A stretch of 64,000 bases of DNA from CAWAND01 sp963727915 (GTDB lineage Bacteria; Chloroflexota; Anaerolineae; Anaerolineales; E44-bin32). Below the pieces are notes generated by a model. That model saw only the letters and a list, made by a program, of their open reading frames with translations, searched no databases and was not told where the DNA came from. The stretch lies in assembly GCA_963727915.1 (NCBI GenBank), contig CAVSID010000008.1, positions 62,001 through 126,000 on the forward strand, written 5' to 3'. This document shows, one piece after another, positions 8,012-14,998 of this stretch. Numbering within the stretch: position 1 is the first letter of the stretch; every line of letters starts with the position of its first letter. A program made the position numbers and the translations under genes.

Positions 8012-8392
8012 TCAGGATGGTTCCGGGGACGAGTCTCCCTCCGCCGACCCCCCAGTCCCCGACCCGGCATCACCGTGCACTTGCTTGAGATACTCATCCA
8101 ACCGATCGAAACTCTCTTCCCAGAATGCCCGATAGCGAGCGAGCCAAGCGTCGACATCCTTCAACGGCTCTGGGTCCAGCCTGGCCGGCCGCCATTGTGC
8201 TTCACGGCGCCGCTCGATCAATCCGGCCGCCTCCAGGACTCTCAGATGGCGGGAGATCGCCGGTTGGCTCAGTGCGAAAGGTTGCGACAATTCGCTGACG
8301 GTGGCCTCACCCTGGCTCAGCCGCATCAAGATTTGGCGACGGGTTGGGTTGGCCAAAGCGGCGAACGTCTCACTCAAGGCGTCTTCGGTCAT
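8012..8392 (-). CDS. ArsR-family transcriptional regulator
   Basis: A 126-residue winged-helix repressor. The DNA-binding core runs from ALANPTRRQILMRLS through TVSELSQPFALSQPAISRHL to LEAAGLIERRREAQWR, a standard ArsR/SmtB fold. No metal-binding CxC motif is present, so it is not a metal sensor of the classic type; it belongs to the group linked to AHSA1 genes. The C-terminal tail is Gly/Ser-rich. It leads the operon ending at 6379 and most likely controls its own promoter at 8432-8460, since inverted repeats overlap the expected start of transcription. Confidence 0.5.
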   Translation of the reverse strand: MTEDALSETFAALANPTRRQILMRLSQGEATVSELSQPFALSQPAISRHLRVLEAAGLIERRREAQWRPARLDPEPLKDVDAWLARYRAFWEESFDRLDEYLKQVHGDAGSGTGGSAEGDSSPEPS

Positions 8393-8403
8393 CGCAGGAT
8401 ACT

Positions 8404-8460
8404 TAACCTATTCGTTATATAACTATCCCTTTATATACACTTCCATCGAACCTTTGTCAA
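8404..8460 (-). promoter_or_regulatory. Near-consensus promoter and operator of the ArsR operon
   Basis: On the minus strand TTGACA (8460-8455), a 17-base spacer and TATATA (8437-8432) form a near-perfect sigma-70 promoter. Just downstream lie the perfect palindrome GTTATATAAC (8414-8423) and the inverted repeat TAAC-N6-GTTA (8404-8417). These sit at and after the expected transcription start, where a repressor would block it, and are good candidates for ArsR binding. Confidence 0.5.
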
Positions 8461-8600
8461 GAGGCACCCGGCTGAAGGTCCGGCCGGGACTTGGTCAGAA
8501 CGAACTATCCGCCGCCCGTGATAAGATGGGCGGACTCGGCGTCGGAGTGCCTCAATGGGCGATCCGATGGACAGCATTGAACTTCCACACGGGACGGGTG

Positions 8601-10523
8601 ATGACTCCTCACCGTCGACTGGTTGACATCTTCCCATCGGTTTCGGGCAGGCGAGAGGCTTGTCTCGCGGGTCTGGCCCTTGGTCTGATGCTTGCTTTGG
8701 GGCTGTGGCTCGGCGGCGACTACGGGATCTCAATCGACGAGCCCGGGCACATTCGCTACGCCCAGCAAATGGCGTCCGTCTATGCAGGCCAAACCCCCAT
8801 CGATCAATATCAGGTGGATCTGGATCTGAACGGCCCCTTCTTCTCCCTGGTCGCCTACCTCGGGGGAAATTGGGTTGCCACGCTGCGCCCGGGCTGGGGA
8901 CTGAACGACGGCATTCATTTCATGGAATACCTGTCGCTGGTTTTCGCCACGCTGTTCTTGTGGCTCCTCCTCCGCCGTTACGTCGGACGCACCCCATCCT
9001 GGATTCTAGCGGCGGCCTTCTTCACGCAACCCATCCTTTTTGGGCATGCCTTCATCAACCCCAAGGACACTCCCTTTCTGGCCTTCACGCTGGGCGGGGT
9101 GACGCTTGGGATCCTGGCGCTTCCCAACCTTGATGCAGTCAAGCCAGATGCCGAGTCTGAAGGAGTTCGGTTAGGAATCACGGGCAGCCGTCTGTGGTTG
9201 CTTGTCACCGTCACCCTCGTCTGCCTGTCACTCAGTGCGGCGCTCCTTTTGTGGGGTGGATGGCTTCCGATGGCACGGAAAGCGCTTGAATCCACTTACA
9301 ACGGAACCGGCCCTGCCCCGGTCAGCGCCGCCTTCCAACTCCTGGCACGCGGGGCATCCACCGCCTCGCTCGACGACTACCAGGCCAGGCTGGCGACCTG
9401 GTTTGATGTCCTCCGGCTGGGCGCCGTGGCCGCCATGTTGGTGGCGATCTTGTTGGCTTGGGCCGCCTCGATCAGGGGCTTAGGCGCCGAAGGTGGGATC
9501 CGCGGACGCGGGCTGGCGTTGGCGGCCGCCAGCGGCATCGCCATCGGGCTGGCCACGGCCATCAGGTCTGTCGCCCCCCTGGTCATCCTGCCGCTGGCCG
9601 TGTTGTATGTCTTGGAGCTCCGGCGAAGTGCTTTGACGGCCGGGATTGTCTTGCTGGTGGCAGCGATCGCGGCATGTGTGGCCGCCTGGCCATACTTGTG
9701 GCAGAGCCCGGTCCGACATTTCCTCGACTCGCTTGCCGTGTTGAGCCACTTCCCATGGACGGGCGACATCCTCTTCAACGGGAGGCTTCTCGATCAGGGC
9801 CAGCAACCCTGGTTCTACATCCCAGAACTGATCGGCCTGCAGATCACCTTGCCAATACTCGGCCTGGCGGCCTTGGGACTGGTGGCGCTGGCGTGGCCCA
9901 AACTCTCACTCAGACGGCGAGTTGAGATCGCCATCGTGTGCGGCGCGTTGTCACTGCCCGTCTTGGCCAGCCTGCGTCCCGGCACGATCGTCTACAACAA
10001 CTTTCGCCAATTTCTGTTCTGCCTACCGGCTCTCTTTCTCCTGGCCGGGATTGGCCTGGAAGCAGTGCTCTCCCGCTTTCGCGGGCGTCTGCCGGGAGCC
10101 GTGCTGGCCGTTCTGATCCTTCTCCCCGGGGTCGCCGGCCTGGTCAGGCTTCATCCGTATGAGTACATCTACTACAACGCGCTCGCCGGGACGGGCCCGA
10201 GCGTTTACACGCGGTTTGAGTCGGACTACTGGTGTACCTCGTATCGCGAAGCCATGCAGTGGGTGGACGCCAACGCCCCGTCCAACGCGATCATTGCCGT
10301 GGGCAGCGCCGGATTCACCGAGCAGGTGACCCCGTTCGCAAGGAGCGATCTGAGGGTCGTCCGGCTTGGTTCGGAGGCCGGGTCGACCCGGGCATCGCTG
10401 GCGATCGTGTGCGACGGGCTTGGTGGACGGCTGGACTTGTTGCCTAATTCGCCCGTTCTAATGACCGTAGGTCGTGCCGGGGCAGACCTGGCGCAGGTCA
10501 AGGACCTCGGGCAAAGTCGCTGA
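8601..10523 (+). CDS. GT39-like polytopic membrane glycosyltransferase
   Basis: A 640-residue membrane protein with ten or more hydrophobic segments, resembling the PMT/ArnT (GT39 and GT83) glycosyltransferase fold. These enzymes use lipid-linked sugars on the outer side of the membrane. The first loop has the acidic motif GGDYGISIDEPGHIRYA, matching the Asp/Glu catalytic loop, and the C-terminal part has HPYEYIYYN and ESDYWCTSYREAMQWV. The ATG at 8601 is preferred because the signal-anchor helix follows soon after; longer in-frame starts exist upstream. The protein at 14999-16936 is a clear paralogue, sharing these motifs in the same order. Acceptor and sugar are unknown. Confidence 0.5.
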   Translation: MTPHRRLVDIFPSVSGRREACLAGLALGLMLALGLWLGGDYGISIDEPGHIRYAQQMASVYAGQTPIDQYQVDLDLNGPFFSLVAYLGGNWVATLRPGWGLNDGIHFMEYLSLVFATLFLWLLLRRYVGRTPSWILAAAFFTQPILFGHAFINPKDTPFLAFTLGGVTLGILALPNLDAVKPDAESEGVRLGITGSRLWLLVTVTLVCLSLSAALLLWGGWLPMARKALESTYNGTGPAPVSAAFQLLARGASTASLDDYQARLATWFDVLRLGAVAAMLVAILLAWAASIRGLGAEGGIRGRGLALAAASGIAIGLATAIRSVAPLVILPLAVLYVLELRRSALTAGIVLLVAAIAACVAAWPYLWQSPVRHFLDSLAVLSHFPWTGDILFNGRLLDQGQQPWFYIPELIGLQITLPILGLAALGLVALAWPKLSLRRRVEIAIVCGALSLPVLASLRPGTIVYNNFRQFLFCLPALFLLAGIGLEAVLSRFRGRLPGAVLAVLILLPGVAGLVRLHPYEYIYYNALAGTGPSVYTRFESDYWCTSYREAMQWVDANAPSNAIIAVGSAGFTEQVTPFARSDLRVVRLGSEAGSTRASLAIVCDGLGGRLDLLPNSPVLMTVGRAGADLAQVKDLGQSR

Positions 10524-10574
10524 ACGCCAATCATCGAGGACGGGGCGCGAAGCCGGCCGCCCATCGATCCGTCT

Positions 10575-10590
10575 TGTGAAATTCCTTACA
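10575..10590. promoter_or_regulatory. CRP/Rex-type palindrome, TGTGA-N6-TTACA
   Basis: One mismatch from the symmetric form, within the longer near-palindrome CTTGTGAAATTCCTTACAAA. Unlike most copies it lies between two convergent genes (ends at 10523 and 10617), which does not fit a simple promoter operator. Confidence 0.5.
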
Positions 10591-10616
10591 AAGCCTGTTT
10601 TTGGAAGCCGGCGCCG

Positions 10617-11384
10617 TCACGGAACGCCGATCTTGAACCGATCGTAACCCGAGGCCGGGATGTCCTGCAGCGCCGGCGGAAGCGGGCCGGAAACATTCGT
10701 CCCGTAAAGACTGAATAGACGTAGGTTGGTGAGCGCCCCCCATGACGGCGGCACCGGTCCTCCAATGGGATTGTTGTCGAGCATCAGCCCCTGAAGCTGC
10801 ACCAGCCGCCCAAAGGAGGCGGGGAGGGTCCCGCTGAGCTGATTGCGTTCGAGACGCAGCTCCAGCAGGCCGGTCATGCCCCCCCAAGAGTTGGGGATGG
10901 GGCCGGACAACCGGTTGTTGCCCAAGTCGATACCCTCCAGCTCCTTCAGATCTCCCCACGCTGGCGGCAGGCCGCCATCGAGACGGTTGTCGTGCAGGAT
11001 GACCCGCTGCAGATGGCTGGCCAGGGAAAGCTCCGGGGGAAGCGTGCCTTCCAGATGGTTGAAGTAGCCGCTGAGGGACCGCAGTTCGGGCAGGTTCCCC
11101 AGCTCGGGGGGCAGCCTCCCCGTCAACTCGTTGTAGTTGAGGGAGATACCCGTAACGTGGCCATCGGTGCACACCACCCCATGCCAATCGCACACCTGGT
11201 CGGTCTGCAGCCAACCTCGCTGGTCCTTCCAACCCGGTCCCCCCGTGCTATCGTAGTAGGCGCGCAGTGCGGCACACTCACTGGTCGGCACCTCGTGCTG
11301 GCGGACACAGATGTCCGCCGAAGCTCGGCAGGCCGACAGCGACGCCAACACCGCCCCTAACACGACAAGCCGCCAGATATTCAT
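10617..11384 (-). CDS. Lipoprotein with plant-type leucine-rich repeats
   Basis: A 255-residue predicted lipoprotein. The ATG at 11384 follows GGGAGGG; the signal peptide ends in LASLSAC. After a Cys-containing LRR N-terminal cap (ECAALRAYYDSTGGPGWK, then CDWHGVVC) come about seven repeats of the plant-specific kind, with the L-x-G-x-[LI]-P turn seen in ELTGRLPPELGNL, LSGPIPNSWGGM and LSGTLPASFGRL. Such LRR proteins form a solenoid for protein binding. They are widespread in plants and found sporadically in bacteria. Its role is unknown; surface recognition is an inference. Confidence 0.5.
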   Translation of the reverse strand: MNIWRLVVLGAVLASLSACRASADICVRQHEVPTSECAALRAYYDSTGGPGWKDQRGWLQTDQVCDWHGVVCTDGHVTGISLNYNELTGRLPPELGNLPELRSLSGYFNHLEGTLPPELSLASHLQRVILHDNRLDGGLPPAWGDLKELEGIDLGNNRLSGPIPNSWGGMTGLLELRLERNQLSGTLPASFGRLVQLQGLMLDNNPIGGPVPPSWGALTNLRLFSLYGTNVSGPLPPALQDIPASGYDRFKIGVP

Positions 11385-11494
11385 CGCACCCTCCCGCCGG
11401 ATGGCCCCGGGACCCACAAGAATTGTACGCTTAGTCTCGCACGGCCCTCCAGCTCCGGATGTCGGCCCGCTTGCGTCCATCACGAAATTGCATG

Positions 11495-11523
11495 TTGACT
11501 CTCTTCTTCCGGGGTGCTACGCT
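11495..11523 (+). promoter_or_regulatory. Sigma-70-type promoter of the aromatic hydroxylase leader
   Basis: TTGACT (11495-11500), a 17-base spacer and TACGCT (11518-11523). Transcription would start near 11530, giving a leader of about 200 nt before the hydroxylase gene at 11731. Confidence 0.5.
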
Positions 11524-11543
11524 GGCCGGATGCTGGAGCCGGA

Positions 11544-11645
11544 ATGAGAAACGCAAGCATGATCATCAGCGTCTATTATGCCAAGCGACATGGCCGCCCT
11601 ACGGCGGCCGGGACCCGGATTCGGGAGGCCCGCCGGCTGGTCTGA
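11544..11645 (+). CDS. Putative leader peptide with tandem Tyr codons
   Basis: A 33-codon frame from ATG 11544, with GGAG five bases upstream, to TGA 11643-11645. Codons 11 and 12 are both TAT (Tyr), at 11574-11579. It lies between the promoter at 11495 and the terminator-like hairpin at 11673, upstream of a gene whose product is expected to make tyrosine from phenylalanine. Position and content fit an attenuation leader, but two Tyr codons could be chance and no competing antiterminator stem was proven. Confidence 0.5.
   Translation: MRNASMIISVYYAKRHGRPTAAGTRIREARRLV
11592..11609 (+). other. Leader hairpin
   Basis: A perfect 7-bp inverted repeat, GGCCGCC / GGCGGCC, with a CTAC loop, lying inside the leader frame shortly after the Tyr codons. 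It could act as a pause structure. Confidence 0.5.
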
Positions 11646-11672
11646 TCAAGGCACCGAGACAGGACAGGCGCG

Positions 11673-11704
11673 AGGCCACGGTTCTCACCGAATCCGTGGC
11701 CTTT
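11673..11704 (+). terminator. Attenuator-like hairpin before the aromatic hydroxylase
   Basis: A perfect 9-bp stem, AGGCCACGG / CCGTGGCCT, with a 12-base loop, followed directly by TTTC (four U with the last paired base). It lies 14 bp before the GGGAGG ribosome-binding site of the hydroxylase gene and downstream of its promoter, so it would terminate within the leader, as an attenuator does. Confidence 0.5.
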
Positions 11705-11730
11705 TCGATTCTCAGTTGGGAGGAAGCGTG

Positions 11731-12438
11731 ATGATCTTCAGCCAGGAGCAACATCGCATTTGGTCGACGTTGATGGACCGCCAGCTCCCCAATGTCGAGG
11801 CCCATGCCAGCGCCATTTATCTGCGGGGCGCAGACATCCTTGGGCTGCCGCCAGACCGGATCCCATCGCTGCCTGCGCTAAATCGGAAGATCATGCCCCG
11901 CACAGGGTGGCGGGCGATCCGCACCACGGTTCGCTACTCGGACGCCCTGCCCTGGTACACGCAGTTTGCGCAGCGCCATTTCATGGTCACGGACTATATG
12001 CGCGGCGCTGACGAGCTGGATTTCACGCCCGAGCCGGATATGTTCCACGACATTGTCGGCCATCTGCCCTTCATGGTCCTCCCCGAATACACCGCCCTGC
12101 AGGACCTGTTTGCGCGGGCCTTCTTCGCCGCCGACGACGCCCAGCGGGAGGACGTCAAGCGCCTCGCCTGGTACAGCACCGAGTTTGGTTTGATCAGGGA
12201 GGATGGGGAGCTGAAGATCTTCGGTGCCGGCTTGATCTCGTCGGCCGGCGAGATACAGAACGTTGTCCAGAGAAAGGTCGAGATCCAGCCCTTCTCGATC
12301 GAGAACGTCATCGGCCACGAAAAGGCCGTGTGGAGCTTCAATGAGGTGTTGTTCTGGTTTGAGTCAATCGAGACCTTGAAAGCCGAACTCCATCGTTACT
12401 TCGATCGGCTGCTTCGGAAAGAGGAGAGAGCAGCCTGA
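11731..12438 (+). CDS. Aromatic amino acid hydroxylase (phenylalanine 4-monooxygenase-like)
   Basis: A 235-residue catalytic domain of the pterin-dependent aromatic amino acid hydroxylase family, which hydroxylates phenylalanine (to tyrosine), tyrosine or tryptophan with Fe(II), O2 and tetrahydropterin. The facial triad is present: His106 and His111 in MFHDIVGHLP, and Glu151 in WYSTEFGLI. The segment FGAGLISSAGEIQ also matches the family. Length is slightly below that of bacterial monomeric enzymes and no regulatory ACT domain is present. The ATG at 11731 follows GGGAGG. The leader suggests control by amino acid supply. Phenylalanine is the likeliest substrate, by family frequency only. Confidence 0.5.
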   Translation: MIFSQEQHRIWSTLMDRQLPNVEAHASAIYLRGADILGLPPDRIPSLPALNRKIMPRTGWRAIRTTVRYSDALPWYTQFAQRHFMVTDYMRGADELDFTPEPDMFHDIVGHLPFMVLPEYTALQDLFARAFFAADDAQREDVKRLAWYSTEFGLIREDGELKIFGAGLISSAGEIQNVVQRKVEIQPFSIENVIGHEKAVWSFNEVLFWFESIETLKAELHRYFDRLLRKEERAA

Positions 12439-12481
12439 AGCAGCAAGCTGCGTCGGTGCGCAAGCCGCTGAGGTCAGCAGC

Positions 12482-13390
12482 CTATTTGTTGTTCAGGACG
12501 CTGAGGAAGAGATCGACAGCTTGAGGATCAAACTGCTTGCCAGACTGCTCTCGAAGATAGTCGGTGACTTTGTCGTCGGGCCATGCCTCTCGGTAGGGGC
12601 GATTCGATCGGAGGGCATCCCACACGTCGACGACGGAGAACAATCGCGCAGCTTTCGGGATCTCCTCCCCCTTGAGGCCGCGCGGGTAGCCCGTTCCGTC
12701 CCACTTTTCGTGATGACAATAGGGGATGTCAAGCGCCGGACGAAGGTAGTCGATCGGGTAGAGCAGCTCATAAGCCTTGCCGGGGTGACGGTGCATGACC
12801 TCCCACTCGTCGTCGTTCAGCGGGCCTTGCTTCAGCAGGATCGCGTCCGGAACGCCCATCTTGCCGATGTCGTGGAGCAGCGCGCCGCGACGGACATGGG
12901 CCAACTCGTTGTCGGTGAAGCCCGCTTCCAGGGCGAGCTTGAGCGTTAGGTCGGTCACGCGCAGGGTGTGTCCTTCCGTTTCATGATCCCTGAGGTCAAG
13001 CGCCTTGGACCAACCGGCGATGGTCGAATCATAGGCGCGCACAAGCTCCAGCGCATCGCGCTCGGTTTGTTCCCGCAGGGTTACCCGACGTACGGCGTTG
13101 GCGACCATATCAGCGATCGACGTCAAAAGGCGAATATCTTCCGAGGCGAATCCGGCAGCCCGGCCCACGGCGATTGCCCCGAGGGTTCCATGGCGGTCCG
13201 TCAACGGGACGACGCCCAGTGCCTGAAAGTGGAACATGGGACCCGATTCAGAATTGAGAGGGCTTTCGACTGTTGGGTTGCTCATGAACGCTTCGCCGGT
13301 TTGGATCACTTTGCCGACAACTGTGGCCCCGGCCGGCAGATGTCGTCCCGTGAGCTCCACCCAATCGCCTGCTCCCAGATCAAAGGTCAA
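12482..13390 (-). CDS. GAF-HD-GYP half of a c-di-GMP phosphodiesterase sensor
   Basis: The C-terminal half of what was probably one protein with the next entry. Residues 1-105 are the second part of a GAF domain; from about 125 on is an HD-GYP phosphodiesterase domain, which hydrolyses cyclic di-GMP to GMP. Key residues are present: HD173-174 in LLHDIGKMGVPD, HHE226-228 and GYP234-236 in HHEKWDGTGYPRGLKGEEIP. It overlaps the upstream frame by four bases and would start at a TTG in the middle of the GAF fold. Adding one T at 13388-13392 joins both frames, so an indel is more likely than a true separate gene. Confidence 0.5.
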   Translation of the reverse strand: MTFDLGAGDWVELTGRHLPAGATVVGKVIQTGEAFMSNPTVESPLNSESGPMFHFQALGVVPLTDRHGTLGAIAVGRAAGFASEDIRLLTSIADMVANAVRRVTLREQTERDALELVRAYDSTIAGWSKALDLRDHETEGHTLRVTDLTLKLALEAGFTDNELAHVRRGALLHDIGKMGVPDAILLKQGPLNDDEWEVMHRHPGKAYELLYPIDYLRPALDIPYCHHEKWDGTGYPRGLKGEEIPKAARLFSVVDVWDALRSNRPYREAWPDDKVTDYLREQSGKQFDPQAVDLFLSVLNNK

Positions 13391-14652
13391 TTGGCCCGTT
13401 GATCATCAACGGTGGCGAGAAGGGCGCTATCAGCCTGGAGGATCGAGAGCAGCTCACGAAGAATGATAGGACGCATCTCGTCCAAACCGAAGGCGATCCT
13501 GAGCGCAGCCCCGACCTCGGCGATGGACTCCAGCTCGCGGTTCCGGCGAAGGCGTTCGGTGATGTCGCGTGCCACGCTGACAACATAATCCTGCTCGAGG
13601 TGGGCATAGCTCAAACTTATCTCGACCGGATAGGTCGAGCCGTCTTTTCGCCGACGCTTTCCCTCAACATACATCGTGCCGGCATGACGCAATGTTTCGG
13701 TGATAGCGCTGAATTGTTCTGCATCGAGGTCCGGATTGATGTCGAACACCGTCAGCGTCAGGTAGTCTTCCCGCGTGTAACCCAGCTCCTGGCAAGCCTG
13801 CTTGTTGAAGTCGAGCAGCTTACCGCTGGTCGGGTCGATGACCTCGATCGAATCGTTCGACTGTTCGATCAAGCGGCGGAAGAGTGTGAGAGCTTCGGCG
13901 GCCTCTTTCCGCTCGGTAATGACGTCAAATACGGCTACGAAGTAGCCCGGCTGCGGGCAGTAGGCCGAAATCTCGAACCACATCTTCAGGGCTTCGACGT
14001 AGGTCTCAAACTTCTCGGGATCCCCGGTTGATGCCACACGGCCGTAGATCTCGAATAGACCCGGGTCAGACTGGAGGATGCCGGGGATGGCGTCGCTGAC
14101 CTTGCGGCCTTCGACGTCCGCCAGACCGGTCAGGTGTTCAAACGCTTCGTTGACCATCCAGTAGACCCAGTCGACAGGACGACCGTTGTCGAACAACATC
14201 TGGCAGTAGGCGAAGCCTTCGGCCATGTTCTTGAACAGGCCACGATAGCGGGCCTCACTTTCGCTCAGCTCGGCTTCGATTAGCTTTCGAGGCGTTATGT
14301 CCATCAGGATGCAAAGCGTGATCCAGGCGTCGGCCATCTGGATTGGGGCGAGCCAGATGTCAGCAGGGAAGACTGTGCCGTCTTTGCGCTGTCCAAAGAG
14401 GTTGTGGCGGGTGTTGAGGCGTCTTGGCTTAGGGAGGACGAAGAACTCCGCGACATGCCTGGCATGCCCATTCCGGCTGTGTGCGGGAACCAGAATGTCG
14501 ATCGATTGGTCTTCCAACTCTCCAGACAGGTAGCCGAAAAGGGCATAGGCCTCCAGGTTGGCAAGCGCTATCACTCCCCGTTGATCTACTATGAAGGCTG
14601 CATCTGGGATGGTTTCGAGAAGGCTTTCGAATGAAATTGTCGGCAACTGCAA
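13387..14652 (-). CDS. PAS-PAS-PAS-GAF half of the HD-GYP sensor
   Basis: 421 residues with three PAS domains in tandem (starting near FESLLETIPDAAFIVDQRG, then LFKNMAEGFAYCQMLFDNG, then LIEQSNDSIEVIDPTSGK), each followed by a PAC-like segment such as RRKDGSTYPVEIS. The end, from ESIAEVGAALRIAFGLDEM, begins a GAF domain that is completed in the next frame. No membrane segment is seen, so this is a cytoplasmic multi-sensor controlling c-di-GMP turnover. The start is a TTG at 14652; an ATG at 14671 is out of frame. The promoter has a perfect TATAAT on the minus strand at 14756-14751. Confidence 0.5.
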   Translation of the reverse strand: MQLPTISFESLLETIPDAAFIVDQRGVIALANLEAYALFGYLSGELEDQSIDILVPAHSRNGHARHVAEFFVLPKPRRLNTRHNLFGQRKDGTVFPADIWLAPIQMADAWITLCILMDITPRKLIEAELSESEARYRGLFKNMAEGFAYCQMLFDNGRPVDWVYWMVNEAFEHLTGLADVEGRKVSDAIPGILQSDPGLFEIYGRVASTGDPEKFETYVEALKMWFEISAYCPQPGYFVAVFDVITERKEAAEALTLFRRLIEQSNDSIEVIDPTSGKLLDFNKQACQELGYTREDYLTLTVFDINPDLDAEQFSAITETLRHAGTMYVEGKRRRKDGSTYPVEISLSYAHLEQDYVVSVARDITERLRRNRELESIAEVGAALRIAFGLDEMRPIILRELLSILQADSALLATVDDQRAN

Positions 14653-14998
14653 CTGATACCTGAACAGCCATTGCGGCGATGGATCATCGCTGCCTTATCC
14701 GCGACTCCAGGGATACGTTTCTGGTCTGAGCCCCAATGATGATCATTCTCATTATACCCCGGGTTTGTCTAGACAAGTTGGGCGAGGCAGACCGGCGGTT
14801 TGCTTCGATGGTGCGAACGGATGGCCCGCTGCAGAATCACAAATGGGTGTCGCGTTTGGCGCACAGCCCATGGGATGGCCGAGGCGCCAGGTCACAGGGC
14901 CCTCATGTTAGAATAACGCTCCGTTTCATCTAGCGGGTCCTCCGGCCCATAAGGCACTGCAACGGCGCACCAGCGCAGAATTGGGCGGACGTTGGCGC
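14653..14998. other. Divergent promoter region
   Basis: No gene is seen. It separates the HD-GYP sensor (minus) from the second glycosyltransferase (plus) and holds the promoter and palindrome at 14751-14776. Confidence 0.5.
14751..14776 (-). promoter_or_regulatory. TATAAT box and 12-bp palindrome upstream of the HD-GYP sensor
   Basis: On the minus strand a perfect -10 TATAAT (14756-14751) would start transcription about 95 bp before the sensor gene. Immediately upstream, inside the expected spacer and -35 area, lies the perfect palindrome TTGTCTAGACAA (14765-14776). No good -35 is visible, so the promoter may depend on an activator bound there. Confidence 0.5.
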
